Position numbers and translations under genes: made by a program. The notes beneath the pieces were generated by a model, which worked only from the letters and a program-made list of their open reading frames with translations, was not told where the DNA came from and ran no database searches. This document shows, piece after piece, positions 25,912 through 33,265 of a stretch of 48,395 nt of DNA (positions within the stretch are counted from its first letter, which is position 1; each line of letters begins with the position of its first letter). The stretch comes from an uncultured Hyphomicrobiales bacterium (GTDB taxonomy: Bacteria; Pseudomonadota; Alphaproteobacteria; Rhizobiales; Beijerinckiaceae), in NCBI GenBank assembly GCA_903900975.1, contig CAIUPE010000030.1, positions 1 through 48,395 on the forward strand, written 5' to 3'.

Positions 25912-27036
25912 ATGACCTGGAGCAATCAAGGTGGCGGTGGGCCGTGGGGTCCGAAGAAGCCAAATCCCTGGGGACAGGGGCCGCAAGGCGGCGGCAATGG
26001 CAACGGGCAAACCCCTGATTTCGAAGATATGATCCGTCGTGGTCAGGATTGGCTCAATTCCTTGATGCCGGGTGGTTCGATGAATGGGCGGGGTGCCGTT
26101 TTGATCGCTTTGGCCGCTTTGGTCCTGTGGTTGGCGAGTGGCCTTTACACGGTGAAGCCGGATGAAGTGGGGCTCAATCTGCTCTTCGGCCGGTATGTTG
26201 GCTCCACCCAGCCGGGCCTGAACTACAACCTACCTTATCCGGTTGGCTCGGTGATCCGTCCCAGCGTGACGACGGTGAACACGACCGAAATCGGTTTCCG
26301 CTCTGGCGAAGGTCGGGCGCGTAATGCGCAGCGCGATCTGGCTGAAGAGAGCCTGATGCTGACGGGCGACGAAAACATCGTCGATATTAATTTCGCGGTG
26401 CAATGGCAGGTGAACCCAGCCAAGGCTGCTGATTTCGTGTTCAATATTCAAGAGCCCGAGACCTCGATTAAAGCGGTGGCCGAAAGCGCGATGCGCGAGA
26501 TTATCGGCAAGCGCAATATTCAGGCGATTTTGACCACCGAGCGGGGCGCCGTTGAAGCGGATGTCCGGCAATTAATGCAGGATACGCTGAACGCCTATGG
26601 CGCAGGCGTCGAGGTTCGTCTTGTGCAATTGCAGAAGGTCGATCCGCCAGCACAGGTGATCGACGCATTCCGTGACGTGCAAGCTGCCCGCCAAGATCAG
26701 GACCGTGCGCGCAACGAGGCTGAAACCTACGCGTCTAAAGTTGTGCCAGAAGCGCGGGGCGAGGCTGCACGTATTCAGCAAGAGGCGGAAGCCTATCGCG
26801 AACGTGTTGTGGCGGAAGCCACCGGTCAGGCGAGCCGTTTCAGCCAGATATATGCCGAGTATAAGAAGGCACCGGCCATTATTCGCGAGCGCATGTATCT
26901 TGAGACGATGGAGCGCATATTGGCGGGGTCCGAAAAGACAGTGATCGACCAGAACGGCGCGTCGCAACAGGGTGTTGTACCCTATTTGCCTCTTGGTGAT
27001 TTTCAGAAGAAGAACGGTGCGGGAGTAACAAAATGA
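25912..27036 (+). CDS. hflK: FtsH protease regulator HflK
   Basis: A 374-residue SPFH/prohibitin-family protein. A Gly/Pro/Asn-rich cytoplasmic tail (GGGGPWGPKKPNPWGQG) precedes one membrane segment near residues 63-81 (AVLIALAALVLWLASGLY), then the SPFH domain (GLNLLFGRYVGSTQPGLNYN) and a coiled-coil rich in Ala, Glu and Arg. HflK and HflC assemble into a large cage around FtsH. AAAGGAC precedes the ATG. The stop overlaps hflC by 4 bp. Confidence 0.96.
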   Translation: MTWSNQGGGGPWGPKKPNPWGQGPQGGGNGNGQTPDFEDMIRRGQDWLNSLMPGGSMNGRGAVLIALAALVLWLASGLYTVKPDEVGLNLLFGRYVGSTQPGLNYNLPYPVGSVIRPSVTTVNTTEIGFRSGEGRARNAQRDLAEESLMLTGDENIVDINFAVQWQVNPAKAADFVFNIQEPETSIKAVAESAMREIIGKRNIQAILTTERGAVEADVRQLMQDTLNAYGAGVEVRLVQLQKVDPPAQVIDAFRDVQAARQDQDRARNEAETYASKVVPEARGEAARIQQEAEAYRERVVAEATGQASRFSQIYAEYKKAPAIIRERMYLETMERILAGSEKTVIDQNGASQQGVVPYLPLGDFQKKNGAGVTK

Positions 27037-27929
27037 ACGCGACCAACCGATTTGCTATGGGGATTTTGGTCCTCATTGTTGCCGTCTTCGTCCTCTCCTC
27101 AACCTTTGTCGTGCAACAAACCCAACAGGCGCTTGTTTTCCGTCTCGGCAGTGTGGCGCGCGCGCCCATTACCGAGCCCGGGCTTTATATCAAGGTGCCG
27201 TTTATTGATAACGTGATCACGATTGATAAGCGTATTCTTGATCTCGATCTGCCTCAGCAGGAAGTAATCGCATCGGATCAGAAGCGGCTCGTGGTCGATG
27301 CTTTTACGCGCTATCGCATCACCGATCCTCTGCGCTTTTATCAGAGCGTCAACAGTATTGCGGGAGCCAATATTCGGCTCACGTCGATTGTGAACTCGTC
27401 GGTGCGGACCATTTTGGCTGATGCCACGCTGTCGACGGTGGTGCGGGCTGATCGCGCGGGATTGATGCATAAAATTCGCGATGATGTGAACCAGCAGGCG
27501 CAAGGTTTGGGGCTCCAGATCGTAGATGTGCGGTTGCGGCGCGCTGATCTGCCCGAGCAGAACAGTCAAGCCGTATTCCAACGGATGCAGACGGAGCGTC
27601 AGCGCGAGGCCGCCGATATCCGCGCGCAAGGCTCGCAATTCTCGCAGACGATTAAGGCCAAGGCCGATCGCGATGTGGTGGTATTAAGGGCAGATGCAAC
27701 GAATACGTCAGAGACCGTTCGCGGCGAGGGCGATGCGCAAAAAAACCGGATTTTAGCAGAGGCCTATGGTCAAGATCCTGAATTTTTTGCGTTTTATCGG
27801 TCCTTGCTTGCCTATGAAACGGCGTTCAGGCCAGGTGAGACACGGTTGGTCTTGAGCCCCGAGTCCGAGTTTCTGCGCTATTTCAAAGATCCGTTTTCTG
27901 TCAAAAATGGTGAACAGATCAACGAATAA
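27033..27929 (+). CDS. hflC: FtsH protease regulator HflC
   Basis: A 298-residue SPFH protein, partner of HflK. One N-terminal membrane segment (FAMGILVLIVAVFVLSSTFV) is followed by QQTQQALVFRLG and the coiled-coil QRMQTERQREAADIRAQGSQ; the C-terminal region with YGQDPEFFAFYRSLLAYE is diagnostic for HflC. It begins in a 4-bp overlap with hflK. degP follows 31 bp later, so membrane and periplasmic protein quality control lie in one operon. Confidence 0.96.
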   Translation: MNATNRFAMGILVLIVAVFVLSSTFVVQQTQQALVFRLGSVARAPITEPGLYIKVPFIDNVITIDKRILDLDLPQQEVIASDQKRLVVDAFTRYRITDPLRFYQSVNSIAGANIRLTSIVNSSVRTILADATLSTVVRADRAGLMHKIRDDVNQQAQGLGLQIVDVRLRRADLPEQNSQAVFQRMQTERQREAADIRAQGSQFSQTIKAKADRDVVVLRADATNTSETVRGEGDAQKNRILAEAYGQDPEFFAFYRSLLAYETAFRPGETRLVLSPESEFLRYFKDPFSVKNGEQINE

Positions 27930-27960
27930 GGCCGGGTTAGTTTGCGCAGGAGGCACAACG

Positions 27961-29433
27961 ATGCACGCTTTTCGAATGACATCAGCCGCGGTGTTGACCG
28001 CCTCTTGCCTTATCGCGTTCGCATTGGCCGTCGGTGTACCGCAAACGGCTTCAGCACGCGGGCCTGAATCGCTATCGGGGCTGGCTGAACAAGTGATGGA
28101 TGCGGTGGTCAATATCTCCGCTTCCACGAACGTGCCGGCCGAGCAGCAACGCGCGGTTCCAATGCCACAATTGCCGCCGGGAACACCGTTTCAAGAGTTT
28201 TTCGATGAATTCATGAACCCGAAGAACGGTAGTGGCGGTCCATTACCTGCGCGCAAATCCAGTTCCTTAGGATCGGGCTTTGTGATTGATCCTTCGGGCA
28301 TTGTTGTCACCAACAACCATGTCATTGGCGATGCCGATGAAATTATGGTGATTTTCAATGACGGACGGAAGCTGAAAGCCGAAATCATCGGCAAAGACCC
28401 CAAAGTCGATTTAGCGGTGCTGCGGGTAACCCCGGATAAGCCACTGGTGGCGGTTAAATTCGGCGATTCCGATATCGAGAAAATTGGCGATTGGGTGATG
28501 GCCATCGGCAATCCCTTCGGCTTAGGCGGATCCGTCTCTGCCGGGATTATTTCTGCCAAAAACCGCGATATTTCAGACCAGTCTTACGGTCAGTATTTGC
28601 AGACGGATGCCGCCATTAACAAGGGCAATTCGGGTGGGCCTTTGTTCAACATGGACGGCGAAGTCATTGGCATCAACACGGCGATTTTATCGCCGACAGG
28701 TGGTTCAATCGGCATTGGCTTTGCCATTCCGTCAGCGCTGGCGGCACCTGTTGTGGATCAATTGCGTCAATTCGGCGAAACGCGGCGCGGCTGGTTGGGC
28801 GTTCGAATCCAGTCGGTTGATGAGAATATTGCTGAAACCTTGGGGCTTGGCACGCCTCATGGCGCGTTGGTTGCTGGCGTCGACGAGAAGGGGCCATCCA
28901 AAGTGGCCGGTCTGGAACCGGGCGATGTGATCGTAACCTTTGATGGCAAAGCTGTGAAAGAATCGCGCGATTTGCCCCGTTTGGTCGGCCAAACAGCCGT
29001 TGGCAAGACCGTTGATGTGGGCATTGTTCGTAAAGGCAACGAGCAAAATGTAAGGGTAACGCTTGGGCGTCTGGATGAAACCGACACAAAACCTGCCAAA
29101 ACAAGTGAGCCGGCCCAACCCGAACAACCCGTGACCAAAAAGACGATGGGCATCGAATTGTCGGCGCTTACCGCTGATCTCAAAAAGCGTTACTCGGTCA
29201 AAGACAGCGTCAAGGGCGTGCTGGTGGTTAAGGTTGATCCGAATTCACCTGCCGCAGATAAGCATATTGCGCCGGGCGATGTGATTGCCGAGGTGCAGCA
29301 AGAAGCGGTGGATACGCCAGACGCCGTGTTGAAGCGGATTGATGCGGTCAAGAAAGATGGCAAAAAATCGGTCTTGATGCTGGTCGCCAATCCGCAAGGT
29401 GAAATGCGGTTTGTGGCGCTGGGGATAGAATAA
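27961..29433 (+). CDS. degP: Periplasmic serine protease DegP/HtrA family
   Basis: A 490-residue Do-type protease. A signal peptide (residues 1 to about 35, ending near TASARG) precedes the trypsin-like domain with His120 (NNHVIG), Asp150 (KVDLAVLR) and Ser224 (KGNSGGPLF), then two PDZ domains (GVDEKGPSKVAGLEPGDVI and VDPNSPAADKHIAPGDVI mark them). It degrades or refolds damaged envelope proteins. I start at 27961, directly after AGGAGGCACAACG; the open frame begins 54 bp earlier, inside hflC. The family is multi-copy in rhizobia, so DegP versus DegQ is not certain. Confidence 0.95.
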   Translation: MHAFRMTSAAVLTASCLIAFALAVGVPQTASARGPESLSGLAEQVMDAVVNISASTNVPAEQQRAVPMPQLPPGTPFQEFFDEFMNPKNGSGGPLPARKSSSLGSGFVIDPSGIVVTNNHVIGDADEIMVIFNDGRKLKAEIIGKDPKVDLAVLRVTPDKPLVAVKFGDSDIEKIGDWVMAIGNPFGLGGSVSAGIISAKNRDISDQSYGQYLQTDAAINKGNSGGPLFNMDGEVIGINTAILSPTGGSIGIGFAIPSALAAPVVDQLRQFGETRRGWLGVRIQSVDENIAETLGLGTPHGALVAGVDEKGPSKVAGLEPGDVIVTFDGKAVKESRDLPRLVGQTAVGKTVDVGIVRKGNEQNVRVTLGRLDETDTKPAKTSEPAQPEQPVTKKTMGIELSALTADLKKRYSVKDSVKGVLVVKVDPNSPAADKHIAPGDVIAEVQQEAVDTPDAVLKRIDAVKKDGKKSVLMLVANPQGEMRFVALGIE

Positions 29434-29452
29434 GTTAGAAGCGTAATAAACA

Positions 29453-29515
29453 CTCATCCTTTGCTTCCTTCTCTCATTTTGGGGAAGGTGGCGCGGGACG
29501 TGTCGTGTGAGGGGC
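29453..29515. repeat. Palindromic intergenic repeat, copy A
   Basis: Reads CTCATCC...CCTTCTCTCATTTTGGGGAAGGTGGC...GTGAGGGGCC. Its reverse complement begins GGCCCCTCAC and contains CCACCTTCCCC, the pattern of the CCCCTCATCC...CACCTTCTCCC repeats scattered between genes in rhizobial genomes. It lies 20 bp after the degP stop. Confidence 0.6.
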
Positions 29516-29570
29516 CGATGCTTTTTATTCGAGCTCGGCGCGGTTAAGTTTGTAAGGCTATCATCAGAAT

Positions 29571-29616
29571 CTCATCCGTCATGCTTCGCATGACACCTTC
29601 TCCTTCAAGGAGAAGG
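29571..29616. repeat. Palindromic intergenic repeat, copy B (two hairpins)
   Basis: CTCATCC is followed by a 7-bp hairpin GTCATGC/GCATGAC with a 3-base loop and then CCTTCTCCT/AGGAGAAGG, a perfect 9-bp stem at 29596-29604 and 29608-29616. It lies in the opposite orientation to copy A, between the convergent genes degP and serB, where either copy could stop transcription. Confidence 0.65.
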
Positions 29617-29633
29617 ATAGTTAAGTTTGGCCT

Positions 29634-30533
29634 TTACTCGATCCAGCTCGAACGCGAATAGCCTTGCGCATAAAGCAGGGCTGTTAGGTCGGCATGTTCG
29701 ATCCGCGCGTCAGCAGCTGCGGCTACCGCGGCTTTGGCTCGGTATGCGACGCCAAAGCCTGCTTCCTTGATCATATCGAGATCGTTGGCCCCATCTCCGA
29801 TGGCCAGTGTTTCATCAGGGTGAAGCGCGAATTGTTCCCGCAATTCAATGAGGGTCGCGCGCTTGGCCTGCTTGCCGAGGATTGGTTCGGCGACTTCGCC
29901 CGTGAGTTTACCTTTGTCGATCATCAACGTATTGGCACGGTGCTCATCGAAGCCGATCATCGCGCTAATTCGATGGGTGAACAGCGTAAAGCCGCCCGAG
30001 ACGAGGGCGGTATAAACGCCATGACCGCGCAGAGTCGAAATTAACGTACGAGCGCCGGGGCTTAGCGTAATCCGCTCAGCAATGATTTTGGGAATCACCA
30101 ACGCGTCAAGGCCCGCAAGTAAACGGACTCGTTCGCGCAAGGCTTGCTCAAACTCCAATTCGCCGCGCATGGCGCGTTCAGTGATCTTGGCGACCTTTTG
30201 TTTGACGCGCAGTTCGGCCGCCAATTCATCGATACATTCCTGCCCGATCATGGTGGAATCCATATCGGCGATGAACAGGCTTTTTTTGCGGGTGGCGAGC
30301 GGTTGCACGATGACGTCAATGGGCTCGCTTGCGAGCGCTTGGCGGATTTTTTCAACCGTTTCCTTCGTTTCCTTTTGCGAGCGGGCGGAGAAAACGACAT
30401 CAATCGCAATCTGGCGATCAAGCCGGATCACCTTGGCATTGCTTGGCAAGGCTTGCGCAAGATGCGAAAGCAGCGCATCCGACAAAGCGGGCTTTGATGG
30501 GTTGGAAACCAGGGTGGCAACATAATCGGTCAT
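29634..30533 (-). CDS. serB: Phosphoserine phosphatase SerB
   Basis: A 299-residue HAD-family phosphatase. An N-terminal ACT-like regulatory domain of about 80 residues precedes the catalytic core: DMDST at residues 90-94 (motif I), SGGFTLF (motif II), and GDGANDLDMIKEAGFGVAY (motif IV). It makes serine from phosphoserine. I use the ATG at 30533 (MTDYVATLVS); the frame is open much further upstream, through the divergent miaA coding region, which is an antisense artefact. The start is only 6 bp from the miaA start, with no obvious ribosome site. Confidence 0.95.
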   Translation of the reverse strand: MTDYVATLVSNPSKPALSDALLSHLAQALPSNAKVIRLDRQIAIDVVFSARSQKETKETVEKIRQALASEPIDVIVQPLATRKKSLFIADMDSTMIGQECIDELAAELRVKQKVAKITERAMRGELEFEQALRERVRLLAGLDALVIPKIIAERITLSPGARTLISTLRGHGVYTALVSGGFTLFTHRISAMIGFDEHRANTLMIDKGKLTGEVAEPILGKQAKRATLIELREQFALHPDETLAIGDGANDLDMIKEAGFGVAYRAKAAVAAAADARIEHADLTALLYAQGYSRSSWIE

Positions 30534-30539
30534 GGGCGT

Positions 30540-31475
30540 ATGGATAACATGAAGATTCAATCCGGTCGACGCGCTATTCTGATCGCGGGGCCAACGGCCA
30601 GCGGAAAATCGGCGCTCGCGATGCGGCTGGCCGCTGCGCTTAATGGCGTGATTGTGAATGCCGATTCCATGCAGGTCTATCGCGATCTTCGCATTCTCAC
30701 GGCGCGGCCCTCGGTTGAGGAGGAACGCGACTTTCCGCATCGGTTGTTTGGCCATGTTGATGCAGCCGAGAATTATTCCGTGGCGCGCTGGTTGGCGGAC
30801 GCGGGGCGGGAAATCGTAGCCATTGAGGCGGAGGGGCGTTTGCCCATTCTGGTGGGCGGTACCGGGCTTTATTTTCGCGCTTTGACGGAAGGGCTCTCCG
30901 ATATTCCGCCTGTGCCGGATGATGTGCGGGCCGAGCTGCGCGCATGGGCGGAGGGGCGAGACCCGCAAGAAATTAATGCTCGGCTCGCCGAGGTGGACCC
31001 CGAAACCGCAGCCCGGCTTCGCCCAACGGACCCGCAGCGCAATCTGCGCGCTTTGGAAGTTTATACCGCTACCGGCAAGCCGCTCTCAGTTTTTCATGCG
31101 AGCCGAAGCGGAGCGGTGCTCGATATCGCGTCCTGTGTTGCGGTGTTTTTAGAGCCCGACCGCGAAGTGCTGCGCCAGCGGATTGATGCGCGGTTTGATG
31201 CGATGATGGCGATGGGCGCAACTGAGGAGGTAGAAGCCTTGATGCTGCGCGGGCTCGACCCAGCGCTACCCGCCATGCGCGCGCATGGTGTGCCGGGGCT
31301 GATCAGGGCGTTCCGGAATGAGATTTCGATGGAAGAGGCCATTGCCATCGGCAAGGCCGATACGCGGCGTTATGCCAAGCGGCAGCATACGTGGTTTAGG
31401 CATCAGGCCCCCGAGTTTGAATGGGTGGGGGTGGAAGTGGCAGAGGCGAGGGTGCTGTCACTTGTGACAGGGTGA
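30540..31475 (+). CDS. miaA: tRNA dimethylallyltransferase MiaA
   Basis: A 311-residue enzyme that puts the dimethylallyl group on A37 of tRNAs reading UNN codons. GPTASGKSALAMRLA is the P-loop, VIVNADSMQVYRDLRILTARP the tRNA/dimethylallyl-diphosphate region (partly quoted), GGTGLYFRALTEGLSDIP and DTRRYAKRQHTWFRHQ the C-terminal signatures. The first ATG (30540) is used; a second in-frame ATG lies 9 bp on. It diverges from serB with a 6-bp gap, so any 5' leader must lie inside serB. Confidence 0.95.
   Translation: MDNMKIQSGRRAILIAGPTASGKSALAMRLAAALNGVIVNADSMQVYRDLRILTARPSVEEERDFPHRLFGHVDAAENYSVARWLADAGREIVAIEAEGRLPILVGGTGLYFRALTEGLSDIPPVPDDVRAELRAWAEGRDPQEINARLAEVDPETAARLRPTDPQRNLRALEVYTATGKPLSVFHASRSGAVLDIASCVAVFLEPDREVLRQRIDARFDAMMAMGATEEVEALMLRGLDPALPAMRAHGVPGLIRAFRNEISMEEAIAIGKADTRRYAKRQHTWFRHQAPEFEWVGVEVAEARVLSLVTG
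31455..31470. promoter_or_regulatory. Near-perfect palindrome CTGTCAC-TT-GTGACAG
   Basis: Two 7-base arms flank a TT spacer at the very end of miaA, about 75 bp upstream of brnT. The form resembles an operator for a dimeric regulator, but no regulator can be named, and it overlaps the last miaA codons. Confidence 0.3.
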
Positions 31476-31544
31476 AATTCGCGGTCGCTTGCGCCACTAT
31501 CGCAGCAAGTTTCCTTGACAGCGCGAATTAATGTTACTACATAA

Positions 31545-31778
31545 ATGATAATCGAATGTGATCCCGTCAAACGCTTGTGGACGATTGAGGAGCGCGGCCT
31601 TGATATGGCTAATGCGGGCCAAGTGTTTGAAGGGCCTCATATCACCGCTGAAGATGCTAGGTTTAGCTATGGTGAACCGCGCCATATCACCGTTGGATAT
31701 CTGGATGGCCGAATGGTTGTTCTTGTTTGGACACGACGTGACAGTCGAATTCGGATGATGCTTGAGGAAAACCAATGA
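31545..31778 (+). CDS. BrnT-family toxin with probable C-terminal frameshift
   Basis: A 77-residue DUF497/BrnT ribonuclease-like toxin. The body matches the family: IIECDPVKRLWTIEERGLDM, DARFSYGEPRHITVGYLDGR and VVLVWTRR. Family members then continue RIISMRKANEREQKRY. Here the frame ends RIRMMLEENQ, while the +1 frame from 31762 reads LRKTNERELKKFTPRLGRS and stops at 31821. One missing or extra pair of bases near 31760 would restore a normal toxin. The present stop overlaps the brnA start (ATGA). The truncated protein lacks the conserved C-terminal Arg/Asn segment and may be inactive. Confidence 0.8.
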   Translation: MIIECDPVKRLWTIEERGLDMANAGQVFEGPHITAEDARFSYGEPRHITVGYLDGRMVVLVWTRRDSRIRMMLEENQ

Positions 31779-32023
31779 ACGAGAGCTCAAAAAATTTACA
31801 CCGCGATTGGGTAGATCCTGATGATGCGCCTGATCTGTCGACGCCGGAATGGCAGGCCGTTTTTGATAAGGTTCCGGTTCGGCGGGGACGTCCGCCTTTG
31901 GATGAGCCGAAGGTTTCGACCACCATCCGGCTGGATGCGGATGTTTTGGCGGCTTATCGCGCGGAGGGGCCGGGGTGGCAGACGCGGATTAATGAGGTAC
32001 TGCGTAAAGCGCTGCAGGGTTGA
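31775..32023 (+). CDS. BrnA-family antitoxin
   Basis: An 82-residue antitoxin. An acidic N-terminus (DWVDPDDAPDLSTPEW) leads to the C-terminal ribbon-helix-helix VSTTIRLDADVLAAYRAEGP and GWQTRINEVLRKAL, standard for BrnA, which binds BrnT and represses the operon. The start is at 31775 in overlap with the brnT stop. If brnT were restored to full length the genes would overlap by 47 bp. Confidence 0.88.
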   Translation: MNESSKNLHRDWVDPDDAPDLSTPEWQAVFDKVPVRRGRPPLDEPKVSTTIRLDADVLAAYRAEGPGWQTRINEVLRKALQG

Positions 32024-32069
32024 AGGCCCTTTGAGGTGTGTGCCTGCGGGCGCATGTGTTTGATGGCGG

Positions 32070-32174
32070 ATGCGGGCCGGGAGGCCCGCGGTCCGAGTTT
32101 TAGGTGCTCATGGACCGCGCGGCTCCTGCCGCGCCTCTTACCTTTGCTATGCGGGCCGGGAGGCCCGCGGTCCG
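32070..32174. repeat. Pair of 26-bp direct repeats, each with a GC-rich palindrome
   Basis: The sequence ATGCGGGCCGGGAGGCCCGC followed by GGTCCG occurs at 32070-32095 and again, unchanged, at 32149-32174. Each copy is itself a hairpin (GCGGGCC/GGCCCGC). Between them is a degenerate inverted version (TGGACCGCGCGGCTCCTGCC). The unit lies between the convergent brnA and RMD1-family genes and could terminate both; it looks like a small repetitive element. Confidence 0.75.
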
Positions 32175-32175
32175 G

Positions 32176-32988
32176 TTAAAACCGCCTAAAAAACAAATCG
32201 TAAAACGTGATCGCGATTTCGACCGCGATCAGCGCTACCACCGTAATCTCTAGCCGCAGGCTGCGTTGGGCGTCGATGAGATCGGTCAGTGCGCTGGCGG
32301 TGTCTTGCACCGTGCTGAGTTTGTGGGCGAGCGTTCCGGCGCGTTCTTTGAGCTCATATTCGTCTTCCAGACGTGCATAGAGGCGCTCGAGATCGGAGCG
32401 GTCCCACAATACGTCGGGCTTGTCCTCTACCGCGACGCGGGCGGCCATGCGGTGGGCTACGACGAGGGACTCGCCGATCAGCTTCAAAATACTGGTGCGA
32501 TCCCCTGGCACGCGGCCTTTGCGGGCCAATTGGCGGGCGAGCGGGTCGATGACGTCGAAAACAGCGCTGATCTGGCGTTCATTATGGGCCAGCGCCACGC
32601 TTTTGGCCAAGGCGTCGGCAATGACCAATAGTCGTTCATCGGACAGATCGCGCACTTGAATGGGGCCGCCGGGTGGAACTTGATCGTCCTTTTCGGAGAC
32701 CACCATGATCTGGGCGATCTCGTCCTCCATGGTTGGCAAAGCGCCCGAGATGCGGGGCTTCAACATCCGAAGGAAGTCATCTTCCTCTAACGGCGATAGG
32801 CCTGCCAGCACCACGGCGCCATAGCGGAATAAAGCGGCAAAGCCCTTGGTGCCAACGCGGAAGGCGTAAGGGGCTGACGCAATCATGTCGCTGCGCTCAA
32901 GGCCAGACGTATCGAGCCTGTCGCCGAGCAGCAGAGCACGGACGGTTAATACCTCGCGGGGTGTAGTTGTGGTCGAATTATTCGTCAT
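32176..32988 (-). CDS. RMD1/DUF155-family membrane protein
   Basis: A 270-residue protein of the family typed by yeast Rmd1 and Rmd8 (COG1723). The N-terminal domain carries VGTKGFAALFRYGAVVLAGL (partly quoted); the C-terminal half has LARQLARKGRVPGDRTSILK, then WDRSDLERLYARLEDEYELKER and SLRLEITVVALIAVEIAITFYDLFF (quoted in part), a membrane anchor at the extreme C-terminus. The bulk should face the cytoplasm. Its bacterial function is unknown; eukaryotic relatives act in mitochondria. It has no obvious operon partner. Confidence 0.85.
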   Translation of the reverse strand: MTNNSTTTTPREVLTVRALLLGDRLDTSGLERSDMIASAPYAFRVGTKGFAALFRYGAVVLAGLSPLEEDDFLRMLKPRISGALPTMEDEIAQIMVVSEKDDQVPPGGPIQVRDLSDERLLVIADALAKSVALAHNERQISAVFDVIDPLARQLARKGRVPGDRTSILKLIGESLVVAHRMAARVAVEDKPDVLWDRSDLERLYARLEDEYELKERAGTLAHKLSTVQDTASALTDLIDAQRSLRLEITVVALIAVEIAITFYDLFFRRF

Positions 32989-33054
32989 AAAGCGTTATAT
33001 GGCACAAATTTTGGCGTAAAACCATGACACGGATTATTCTTGTCCACGGGATGC

Positions 33055-33083
33055 TTGACGAAACTTCACTTCCGATCTAGCGT
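33055..33083 (+). promoter_or_regulatory. Probable promoter of the ilv leader
   Basis: TTGACG (33055-33060) and TAGCGT (33078-33083) are spaced by 17 bases, about 30 bp before the leader peptide start. The -35 box is near consensus, the -10 box weak. Confidence 0.5.
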
Positions 33084-33112
33084 TTATGAAGAATTTAACT
33101 GAGGAGCGCTTA

Positions 33113-33166
33113 ATGCGCACGGATCTTATTGTAGTACGCAAGCGTCAGGAGCGGGGCGAACGTTAA
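33113..33166 (+). CDS. ilv attenuator leader peptide
   Basis: A 17-codon frame, MRTDLIVVRKRQERGER, preceded by GAGGAGCGCTTA. Codons 5-8 are consecutive Leu-Ile-Val-Val, the products of the pathway that follows. After it, AGCGTCAG (33141-33148) can pair with CTGACGCT, GCGAAC with GTTCGC, and a U-tailed terminator stands at 33197-33220. This is the layout of ribosome-mediated attenuation: stalling at scarce Leu/Ile/Val tRNA would favour an alternative fold and let ilvB be transcribed. Confidence 0.8.
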   Translation: MRTDLIVVRKRQERGER

Positions 33167-33196
33167 GTTCGCTGTCCCGAGACTGACGCTGACCCC

Positions 33197-33220
33197 AAGG
33201 CCCCCCAGAGGGCCTTTTTT
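33197..33220 (+). terminator. Attenuator terminator before ilvB
   Basis: AAGGCCC (33197-33203) pairs with GGGCCTT (33210-33216) around a 6-base loop and runs into TTTTTT. It lies 31 bp after the leader peptide stop and 45 bp before the ilvB start. Confidence 0.8.
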
Positions 33221-33265
33221 ATTGCCTAAATGTTCAACACTTCAAAGACGGCCCGGAGAGAGACG

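Noticed and set aside
30534-30968. N-terminal extension of serB by about 145 codons
   Set aside because: It lies wholly antisense to miaA and does not resemble a domain; the ACT-like domain starts at 30533.
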